DNA of 64,000 nucleotides, from positions 6,532,001 to 6,596,000 of the forward strand of contig NC_089864.1 in assembly GCF_036373705.1 (NCBI RefSeq), written 5' to 3'. This DNA comes from Amia ocellicauda (Eukaryota > Chordata > Actinopteri > Amiiformes > Amiidae). A program made the translations under genes and the position numbers. Positions 54,401-64,000 of this stretch are shown in pieces; within the stretch, counting starts at the first letter, position 1, and each line of letters begins with the position of its first letter. The notes under the pieces are model-generated. The model saw nothing but the letters and a program-made list of their open reading frames with translations. It searched no databases and had not been told where the DNA came from.

Positions 54401-57400
54401 CTGATGGTATTGCATGATGGATAAGTATCTGCCTGTACTTCTCAGCATTGAGGAGAGCATTAATGCTGACCAAATCCACAACTCCATTTGCAGAAATGCA
54501 GCCCCAAACTTGCAAGGAACCTCCACCACTTCACTGTTGCCTGCAGACACTCATTCATGTACCGCTCTCCAGCCCTTCGGCAAACAAACTGCCTTCTGCT
54601 ACAGCCAAATATTTCACATTTTAACTCATCAGTCCAGAGCACCTCCTGCCATTTTTCTGCACCCCAGTTCCTGTGTTTTCGTGCATAGTTGAGTCGCTTG
54701 GCCTTGTTGACACGTCGGAGGTATGGCTTTTTGACTGCAAGTCTTCCATGAAGGAAACTTCTGATCAGACTTCTCCGGACAGTAGATGGGTGTACCAGGG
54801 TCCCACTGTTTTCTGCCAGTTCTGAGCTGATGGCACTGCTGGACATCTTCCGATTGCGAAGGGAAGTAAGCATGATGTGTCTTTCATTTGCTGCAGTAAG
54901 TTTCCTTGGCCGACCACTGTGTCTGCGGTCCTCAACGTTGCCCGTTTCTTTGTGCATCTTCAAAAGAGCTTGGAGAGCGCATCTGGAAACCCCTGTCTGC
55001 CTTGAAATGTCTGCCTGGGAGAGACCTTGCTGATGCAGTAGAACTACCTTGTGTCTTGTTGCTGTGCTTAGTCTTGCCATGGTGTATGACTTTTGACAGT
55101 AAACTGTCTTCAGCAACCTCACCTTGTTAGCGGAGTTTGGCTGTTCCTCACCCAGTTTTATTCCTCCTACACAGCTGTTTCTGTTTCAGTTAATGATTGT
55201 GTTTCAACCTACATATTGAATTGATGATCATTAGCACCTGTTTGGTATAATTGTTAAATCATACACCTGACTATATGCCTATAAAATCCCTGACTTTGTG
55301 CAAGTGTACCTAGAAGAATTGATGCTGTTTTGAAGGCAAAGGGTGATCACACCAAATATGGATTTGATGTAGATTTTTCTTCTGTTCACTCACTTTGCAT
55401 TTAATTGATCAATATAATCTATTAACATGTCTATTTTTGAAAGCATTCTTACTTTACAGCATTTTTTCACACCTGCCTAAAACTTTTGCACAGTACTGTA
55501 TATGCGTTTGCTGGGGCTGGAAGGAAGCCAAATAACCAGAGGAGAAAGAAACATACATATATATACATATACACATTATATATATATATATATATACACT
55601 CACCTAAAGGATTATTAGGAACACCATACTAATACTGTGTTTGACCCCCTTTCGCCTTCAGAACTGCCTTAATTCTATGTGGCATTGATTCAACAAGGTG
55701 CTGAAAGCATTCTTTAGAAATGTTGGCCCATATTGATAGGATAGCATCTTGCAGTTGATGGAGATTTGTGGGATACACATCCAGGGCACGAAGCTCCCGT
55801 TCCACCACATCCCAAAGATGCTCTATTGGGTTGAGATCTGGTGACTGTGGGGGCCAGTTTAGTACAGTGAACTCATTGTCATGTTCAAGAAACCAATTTG
55901 AAATGATTCGACCTTTGTGACATGGTGCATTATCCTGCTGGAAGTAGCCATCAGAGGATGGGTACATGGTGGTCATAAAGGGATGGACATGGTCAGTAAC
56001 AATGCTCAGTTAGGCCGTGGCATTTAAACGATGCCCAATTGGCACTAAGGGGCCTAAAGTGTGCCAAGAAAACATCCCCCACACCATTACACCTCCACCA
56101 CCAGCCTGCACAGTGGTAACAAGGCATGTTGGATCCATGTTCTCATTCTGTTTACGCCAAATTCTGAATGTCTCAACAGAAATCGAGACTCATCAGACCA
56201 GGCAACATTTTTCCAGTCTTCAACTGTCCAATTTTGGTGAGCTTGTGCAAATTGTAGCCTCTTTTTCCTATTTGTAGTGGAGATGAGTGGTACCCGGTGG
56301 GGTCTTCTGCTGTTGTAGCCCATCCGCCTCAAGGTTGTACGTGTTGTGGCTTCACAAATGCTTTGCTGCATACCTCGGTTGTAACGAGTGGTTATTTCAG
56401 TCAAAGTTGCTCTTCTATCAGCTTGAATCAGTCGGCCCATTCTCCTCTGACCTCTAGCATCAACAAGGCATTTTCGCACACAGGACTGCCGCATACTGGA
56501 TGTTTTTCCCTTTTCACACCATTCTTTGTAAACCCTAGAAATGGTTGTGCGTGAAAATCCCAGTAACTGAGCAGATCGTGAAATACTCAGACCGGCCCGT
56601 CTGGCACCAACAACCATGCCACGCTCAAAATTGCTTAAATCACCTTTCTTTCCAATTCAGACATTCAGTTTGGAGTTCAGGAGATTGTCTTGACCAGGAC
56701 CACACCCCTAAATGCATTGAAGCAACTGCCATGTGATTGGTTGGTTAGATAATTGCATTAATGAGAAATTGAACAGGTGTTCCTAATAATCCTTTAGGTG
56801 AGTATAAATATATATATATATATATATATATACATACATATATATATACACACATATATACACACACACACACACACATACATACATACATATACAGTGA
56901 GGGAAAAAAGTATTTGATCCCCTGCTGATTTTGTACGTTTGCTCACTGACAAAGAAATGATCAGTCTATAATTTTAATGGTAGGTGTATTGTAACAGTGA
57001 GAGATAGAATAACAGCAAACAAGTCCAGAAAAACGCATTTCGCCATGTTTGGTGGAGGAGGAATGACCCCAAAAACACCATCCCCACCGTCAAACATGGA
57101 GGTGGAAACATTATGCTTTGGGGGTGTTTTTCTGCTAAGGGGACAGGACAACTGCACCGCATCAAAGGGACGATGGACGGGGCCATGTACCGTCAAATCT
57201 TGGGTGAGAACCTCCTTCCCTCAGCCAGGGCACTGAAAATGGGTCATGGATGGGTATTCCAGCATGACAATGACCCAAAACACACAGCCAAGGCAAAAAA
57301 GGAGTGTCTCAAGAAGAAGCACATTAAGGTCCTGGAGTGGCCTAGCCAGTCTCCAGACCTTAATCCCATAGAAAATCTGTGGAGGGAGCTGAAGGTTCAA

Positions 57401-57778
57401 GTTGCCAAACGTCAGCCTCGAAACCTTAATGACTTGGAGAGGATCTGCAAAGAGGAGTGGGACAATATCCCTCCTGAGATGTGTGCAAACCTGGTGGCCA
57501 ACTACAAGAAATGTCTGACCTCTGTGATTGCCAACAAGGGTTTTGCCACCAAGTACTAAATCGAAGGGGTCAAATGCATATTTCCCTCATTAACATGCAA
57601 ATCAATTTATAACTTTTTGTGAAATGCGTTTTTCTGGATTTATTCGTTGTTATTCTGTCTCTCACTGTTAAAATACAACTACCATTAATATTATAGACTG
57701 ATCATTTCTCTGTCAGTGGGCAAACGTACAAAATCAGCAGGGGATCAAATACTTTTTTCCCCTCACTGTATGTGTATG

Positions 57779-57817
<39 letters not shown>

Positions 57818-60800
57818 GTACACACACATATCAATTTAGTACCCTATAATGCTGTATATTTGCCTCAGTTCACCTTTATTTTGAAAGCCTCATTATTGTG
57901 ACAGCTGCTCTCTAAATATAGAAAACAAGGCCTTCAGCTCTGACACAGCGGCACTTTCTACAGGCCTGATCTCAACATAGCAAAATAAATAAATAACTAA
58001 AATAGAAACACATCAGCCGCCAGTGAAAAAGCAGACTGGGAGCCGCTCGCTAATGGGTTTAATAACGTGAGATATCTGAATTAGATGCAATAACAGAACC
58101 GCTCCCATGCATGGCGACTGCAGTATACCAGACAAGCCCTGGGGAGTGAATGCAAAAAAGGTCTCCCAAGCGCAGCGGTGGGAAGAAAACACAGATGCAA
58201 AAGGAGACTGCAGGGGCATGCTGGCAGGCAGAGAGGCGGTTCTGCACCCAGGTGGGAGGTTAGTGGGGGAGGGGGCAAAGAGGAAAAAGGAAATAAATCA
58301 GAGCGCCATGCACCCATCACCGGATTACCTGAGCATGTAAGCAAGATAGCTACTGTGGCTCTTGGCTGACCTGACAGTGCTCTCGAGAGACACCGTGGAC
58401 TCTCCGATGGGCGTGCGGTACAGGACGGGCTCCGTGGTGTACGTGTCGTTGCACTTCAGAGAGCGCTGTGGGGAACAAGTAACTTTGCTGTAGCCCGTGG
58501 CACATAGCAGACAGTCATACACTTCCCCACAGTATAGTAACATGTGCTGTTCTGTATATTTCAAGCTATATATGTTCAGATACAGGAATGTGTGTTAATT
58601 GGTTATAGACTTTTGCCTATTAAATGTGGAATGCAAGTAAAATGACCTTAACAGCCTTCACAAATCAATCGAGACCCTGGAGAGTTCCCAAGAACACACA
58701 AATAGTAAACCGTATCAAAGACAAACAGTGCTTCAAAAACTGCAATTCGTAAGGGATGACTTTCATATTTGGATTTCTTTTCAACTTCAATATATCTCTG
58801 CCACACACTGCAGGACATGACCAAATGAACGAGAGACCGATCCATCGTTTCGTTCTCGTCACTCACTCACCGTTAGCAGGGAGGCGTGGGTTGTACTGGA
58901 CTCGTCAGGCGAGGGCTTCTTTCCAGTCAGGACGTTCTTGAGATTCTTCCTCACTTCGTGGTTAAAGATGCAGTGGAAGAAGAAGATGAATATTCCCTGA
59001 GATGGAGAAAAGCAAAGTTAGTGTTGACAGAGCCCTTGTTGAGACATGCTTGGCGAACGATTGGCTTAGGGGCTGTGCGGAATAAATGCTGTAGTCTTCA
59101 AACACACACAGGAAAACGTCAGATTAAACCTCAAGATCTTGTGAAGAGGACTGCTTTGACAGTACCTGGAGACAGCTGAAGATAGCGAAGAGGTAGTGGA
59201 AGGTCATGACGTCGCTGTTGACGGCCATCAGGCCCAGCAGCCAGGTGGCGCTGATGAGCAGCAGCAGCAGGAAGGCCGTGCGGAGAGCAGGGCTGCACAA
59301 AGACAACACATTCTTTATAGATGCACGATTCGCAGTGCGGTTTGGCACGTCCCCAACTGCAATGGTCAATGCTTTCTTTACGTATTAAAATGTATAGAGG
59401 TTGAAAACTGTGCATAGTGTGTGAAGTGATGTTACAACTATGGCCCCCCAGGGCAAGAGAGTCTGTTTCATCCACCCCCCCCAAGTTCTACATTAACTAC
59501 ACTAGTATGATATATGTCCCAGGATTTAGGTTTCCCAGTGTCTATTAAACTTGCTGGATTCAAAAAGCAGACTTCGAAAAAGGCCTCCTACAAAAGGCAA
59601 CAAATGAAGTCTATCCATGAGCTATAGTTAGTGCCATAAAATGTAAGAGAACAATTATTACTTCAGCCTAAAATGACTATGAATATAATTAAGTGCAGTT
59701 TTCAGGAATTCGATTATATCAGTTACACACACATGAATGACAGAATAATACCAACTTCAATGGCCTTTGGGAATCCCAGGCAGCCTTGACAGACAGCAAT
59801 GCAACTGTGTTTGTCAGAATAACTATGCATATGGGAAAAATACTATTCTGAAATGGTTGGGTGACAACGAGTACAGGTCAGTATCATTTATATTTCCTAA
59901 CAATTGTTGGTAAAACCAACGACACAGCAGAAACGTCGATTAGTGACATGCTCAGAAAAGCAAAGGAAGCTTGTGCCGAGTGAAGACCCTTTGCCGAGAC
60001 GATTAAAGCAATTTGCCCACAGAGCTCGATCTGTCCGTCTGCCCGGGGTGTCTGTGTTCAGGCTCTGCAGGGGTGTGTTATAAACTCACATGACTCCCGT
60101 CTTCTCAAACGTCCGCTGCTTCCTCCCACAGGAGGCCTTGGCCGCCAACACAAAGATCACGATGTTCACCTGTGCGCAGACATAGACCCCAATAGTCAGA
60201 CCCAGAAGCAGTTTGTGCGTCAAAGCTAAATGTCATTCACTGACACGGACACTAAAAGCTCTACAAATCATAATTAGTGATTAGGATGTACAGCATTTAA
60301 CATTTGAATTTAATGTCATCTCTTTCCTTTCACACGTTTTCCGACTGCTGTACACAACTCAGGGTGGGACACCACGACACTCACCAGCACCACGATGCAG
60401 ATGGGTCCGGCAAAGCTCCAGATGAGGGTGTCGTGCACGGAGAGCCAGCAGAAGTCAGGGTTGCCGTACCCTTGTGGGTCCAGACCCACAGCAAGGCCTA
60501 CGAAACCAAATGCAAAGGACAGAGCACTGATGAGGGGAGAGAACAGACAGGGCAGGACAGTATAGGCCATGTCCATGTCTTTTTTTAGGACAACCGAATA
60601 AAAGAACAAAGAGGTCCCCCGTCATATCTTTTACAGCAACCATTGGCTGCACATGTGACACGAAATGTACATAAAGAAATCACAAGAGTCTGGTAAACAC
60701 AAAGTTAAAACAAAAAATTATCAATTAAAAAAGTGTTTTATTCTTCTATTGCCCATCTCTCACCGGTTATGACGGCAGGGATGCCCCAGCCCATGGCGTA

Positions 60801-63800
60801 GTAAAACCTCATGTGGCCGTTGTTGATATTCCTCACTTCGGTGAGCATGCGATAGATATGCAGGCCTTCGACAAACATCCAGGCGAAGGTGCACATGTAG
60901 AAATAGTGCAGCAGGATGGCGATCACGGTGCAGACGAACTGGGGGAGGAGGAAACAGGTTTTCTGGGTAAGTGAGAGCCGCAGAAAAAGTGGCACTGATA
61001 TTTTTCTATACCGGTCTGCACACCCCCTCCAAATGATTTATATAAACTGCTAAAATTTCCAGTGTGTGATCACGAATCCCCAATGTCTTTCTAGACTGAT
61101 GAACAGGCGTAATATGAGTAGTGGGTTCCCCCCCTCAGTTTGCAGTCAAGTGCAAATAAACAAAACCATTTAAATAAATAGATACATCAACAAAGAAACA
61201 AACTCCACTCATTTTTGTTCAGTCTTGTACAACCAATGTTTTCTCCCACCTGTTAAATGTCAGCTGGCAAGGACAAAACTTGTAGGAGCCTTAGGTATCT
61301 TACTACACAGTTACACCAGTCAGTACATGTACTATAGGCAAGGCTGTAAAGCCCTGTGCATTACAAAAAAAACAAGCAAACACACCAGCGCAGTATCATT
61401 AATCCAACTCAACAATTGAGATCACTTAAGGATTTGCAGCCTCTCCCTGAAACATCATTATAACCTGACTAGCATTATTAGAAGCTCGGCCTTGTGCCAG
61501 ACACCCACGAGTATTCTGGGAGCCATGCTACTTTCTTCTTTTATCCAGGTTAATTGGCCGGTGACTCACTCGGTCTGTCCTGGAAGCAGGTAGAATTCGA
61601 GCTGCAATGGGGCTTTGTGGTCACGCACAACAGGCATTGTGTATTTCAATTGTTAAAAAGCTCACATCATGAGGAGTCTAGTGCAATTCTCCAGGTACAA
61701 TGTTTTAAACAGCCCTTAAACTCATCCAGATTGTTGTAAATCTACGGTGTGTGTGTATGACCTTAATTGCCTTCTGTGGAAGTGGGAAGTGTTTGCAAAT
61801 ACAGAGACAGAAAACTGAGAAAAGACCCTTCATTGCTTATGGAGTCATGACTAAATATCACTTTTGAATGTGCCCAGTCACTAAATAAATGTTGCGGCAC
61901 ATATGAATTAATCAAATAACCTTCCACAAATTGTTATTTTCTTTCCATACATCATTTACAACAGTGTAGCCAGGCCCAACTTTTTCAAGCAATCTTCTTG
62001 CACACAATGGAGCTCTTATGTTATTGTGTGGCAGTTTCAACATTTTACTAAAAACGACTTAAAACCCAAGCTGAGCAAACAGTGAAAGCACATTTGAATT
62101 TTCTCAGCAGGAACCACAATATGCGTTAACTTAATTTCTCAGGAAGTAGATTTCAAAGTCCTTTAAACTTGTCCAATCCATTTAAGCCAAAATACCTAAT
62201 GTGTTTTTTTCTGAGCCTATTCCCATCACATTATTGCTTTTACAGCTCCAGTGAGCATTTAAATGTATTGCTACAATGTACCAGACGAATGCAATTACTG
62301 CAAGCCTGGTTTGAGAAACAATTGTGTTCAAACTGTAAATAAACTGCTGTCTAACACTAGATGGTATGCCTCCAAATATCTTAAATTCATAATGGAGAAA
62401 AAAAATGACAAGTGAAGTGTTGAAAGATTGCAACTCAGTGTTGATGCTTCTTCTGCTTGTCAAGTGATTACCTGTCAAGATGACTTTTAAAAGTGCTGAG
62501 TGCTTAATTCAGGATAATTCACATTACCTATTGGGGCTCCTGTTCAGCCACAGGCCACGTTAAACATTTTCCTGCAGCTTTCGCTTTATCGTGACTTACT
62601 AATTGCAAACGTGCATCAGTTACAGAAACATTACAACTGTCAATAAGGGTGGCGTGCGTTTGTTTGGAGTAAAGCGACTTGAAGGAAGCTGAAGAAACGC
62701 AACATTTTTGTCACTCTCGACTCACCGGGTTGTCAGTCTGATTGATTCCGATGAGGAAGACCAGCTCTGAGAAGAAGAGGGCTGCCACCAGGTTTTTGTG
62801 GATGCTGTGCAGGTTGGACCTCAGCTTCCTGATGATGACCAGCAGGATGAAAGTGAGCAGCAGGGCCACCAGGGACACGGACACGGTTGTGTAGGTGACA
62901 ATCTTCAAAGGCAGCACGTCCCCATGCTAAAAAGCAAAGCAAACCACCTGGTAACAACTTCACAGGGATGGATACACCACTTCCACACAACATATGTAAA
63001 GATTTTAGATTTAATTTGTAAAAAAAATATAGAAAATCCTGGTTTTACACTTAGAATTAATGCTGGGGCAAAAGGACTGGTTCATGTACGGTGTGGGAAG
63101 GAATTAGCTTTCCGTCTCTGTACCTTTCGACACTTTTAAATTATTTGTTGTGCTCAAGGGTCCTACTCCTAGTTGTCGAGCCAATCAGACCTGGCTGACT
63201 TATCAGTTGAGCCGTTTCATTATTGACGGATAACCGTGAAAAAAATGCATGGATTTCTCCGTAGATAAATTACGTTGGCGGTTTACGGGTTGGGAATAAC
63301 TCTCGGCCTCGTCTTCCACAGCTTCTCAGCTTTCACATACGGATACATGTGGACGATTTTAGAATAAATAAACCATAGTCCAAATAGTTTCAGGAAAAAA
63401 CAGGGGAGGACAATGACCGATTTATTCAAAATGTATTAAAATGTCCTAATTGAAAACCAGCTAGAAACACATTACAGCGGAAACAAAATAAACGAGGCAC
63501 CATTGTACAATACACCCAGACCGCTATCTTTCATTATTTCTCTTTCCCTCTGCACATTACTTCCACAGAAGTGACTGCATAGATATTAAATCTATTTGGG
63601 AAACAGGAATTCTCATTAACTCTCGGGCTGGTAATGAAGTTTGGCTGTGTATTATTGACGTGGATGAGAAAATAATACCAGCTGTGCACCGCTAGACAGA
63701 GAAAGTGCCAAGAATGTATTAAGTGAGCTCTTTCAGGATAATGCATCTTTCTGGACAAAATAGACTACATTTTTCACATGACAACATAAAACTCAGTTCA

Positions 63801-64000
63801 TTAGTATTTGAAGACAGTCATTTAAAATCATCACATTACTTGTGCATAGATGTGAGTCAATCAATGTCTCCATAAACTTAGACATGAAGGACACATGGAA
63901 CCCAGCTGAGCTGTGTTCACGAGACAGCGATCTCCAGCCCTACCTCACGTTTGGAGATGTCCATCAGCACTGCGAAGCTGGTCATGTGGTTGCACTGGCA
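51432..64000 (-). CDS. CELSR1: CELSR1, C-terminal part (GPS motif, 7TM domain and cytoplasmic tail)
   Basis: CELSR1 is an atypical cadherin and adhesion GPCR (Flamingo family) of the planar cell polarity pathway. Twelve exons are visible, the first cut by the window edge: 64,000-63,944, 62,926-62,726, 60,938-60,764, 60,497-60,385, 60,169-60,090, 59,292-59,166, 58,996-58,871, 58,465-58,371, 53,568-53,465, 52,938-52,777, 52,151-51,915 and 51,739-51,432. Phases fit throughout and encode 594 residues of a protein of about 3,000. Seen in order: the GPS end [16 protein letters not shown]1-TM2, [33 protein letters not shown], and the tail blocks [41 protein letters not shown] and [11 protein letters not shown]. 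These match CELSR1 rather than CELSR2. The 52,151-51,915 exon ends at a GC donor (AAAG|GCAAGT). Confidence 0.96.
53921..55498 (-). mobile_element. Tc1/mariner element, near full length but broken, CELSR1 intron
   Basis: Terminal repeats CAGTACTGTGCAAAAGGTTT (left) and the inverse ACTTTTGCACAGTACTG (right) are flanked by TA; the element is 1,578 bp. On the minus strand 55,122-54,460 encodes a transposase DNA-binding half ([31 protein letters not shown]) and the first Asp block ([13 protein letters not shown]). A frameshift leads to [12 protein letters not shown] (second Asp), and a further break removes the usual final Glu motif (SPDLNNQVC in place of SPDLNxxE). It is same-sense with CELSR1 and inactive. 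Confidence 0.88.
55499..55596 (+). repeat. AT-rich spacer with (TA)n between two Tc1 elements
   Basis: About 100 bases with TATA/CATA runs, the TA target sites into which Tc1 elements insert. Confidence 0.6.
55597..56804 (-). mobile_element. Tc1/mariner element, frameshifted, CELSR1 intron
   Basis: Ends CACTCACCTAAAGGATTATT (left) and the inverse AATAATCCTTTAGGTGAGT (right) are flanked by TA; the element is 1,208 bp. The minus strand encodes a transposase in two frames. At 56,617-56,087 are the helix-turn-helix ([20 protein letters not shown]), the RRPHRVP linker and the first Asp ([11 protein letters not shown]). At 55,976-55,629 are the second Asp ([12 protein letters not shown]) and the final Glu ([13 protein letters not shown]). 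The triad is present but split by a frameshift and a stop, so this copy is inactive though little decayed. Confidence 0.9.
56895..57768 (+). mobile_element. Tc1/mariner element with long inverted repeats, N-terminal half deleted, CELSR1 intron
   Basis: Inverted repeats of about 150 bases (56,895-57,045 and 57,616-57,768) begin CAGTGAGGGAAAAAAGTATT and end with its inverse, flanked by TA. Between them the plus strand encodes only the second half of a transposase (57,113-57,559): [16 protein letters not shown] (second Asp), [17 protein letters not shown] (final Glu) and a natural end at ATKY. The DNA-binding part and first Asp are deleted right at the inner edge of the left repeat. It is antisense to CELSR1. 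Confidence 0.9.
57772..57830 (+). repeat. (TA)n/(CA)n microsatellite beside the Tc1 element
   Basis: TATATA runs pass into CACACA runs directly after the third Tc1 element. A similar TA/CA stretch lies at 56,806-56,890 on its other side. Confidence 0.75.
60939..62725 (-). other. CELSR1 intron within the 7TM region, no internal feature seen
   Basis: A 1.8-kb intron between the exons encoding TM1-TM2 and TM3-TM4. It is AT-rich; I see no transposon, RNA gene or extra exon. The same holds for the intron at 62,927-63,943. Confidence 0.55.

Overview
This window looks like nuclear DNA of a ray-finned fish. It has vertebrate genes split into many short exons, Tc1/mariner transposons of several fish-type families, 5'-truncated LINE fragments, foldback MITEs and many microsatellites. 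The species cannot be named from the sequence. All gene models below were built by eye from reading-frame continuity, splice-site phase and remembered similarity to human proteins; no alignment was run.

Layout. Positions 1-18,840 are gene-poor and AT-rich, with two LINE fragments, two MITEs, a pyrimidine-rich tract and one possible orphan exon. ALG10 (-, 18,862-21,141) lies head to head with TPRKB (+, 21,634-22,607). Next is a candidate, unrecognised two-exon gene for a 63-residue membrane protein (-, 24,944-25,588). GTSE1 (+, 27,280-32,736) meets a serine racemase-like/threonine dehydratase-like PLP enzyme (-, 33,190-36,800) tail to tail. That enzyme is head to head with TRMU (+, 37,423-43,576). 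After about 7 kb of non-coding sequence come the last 12 exons of CELSR1 (-, 51,432 to beyond 64,000).

How the genes relate. GTSE1-TRMU-CELSR1 is the order known from human 22q13.31, while the human copies of ALG10 and TPRKB lie on other chromosomes, so the window joins two synteny blocks. The genes serve unrelated processes: the last glucose of the N-glycan precursor (ALG10), t6A tRNA modification (TPRKB), mitotic spindle and microtubules (GTSE1), amino-acid deamination (PLP enzyme), mitochondrial tRNA 2-thiolation (TRMU) and planar cell polarity (CELSR1). They are packed as divergent pairs sharing short promoters and convergent pairs with close 3' ends.

Mobile DNA. Five Tc1/mariner copies of different families lie in introns of the PLP enzyme, TRMU and CELSR1. 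Three of them have lost internal sequence and the other two are frameshifted. Four LINE 3' fragments share one 3' end carrying an ACATAAGA octamer. The points most worth follow-up are the small membrane-protein gene, the Ala replacing the racemase Ser in the PLP enzyme, a CCAAT/CHR promoter arrangement and KEN box in GTSE1, a GC-AG intron in CELSR1, and the orphan exon near 17.5 kb.
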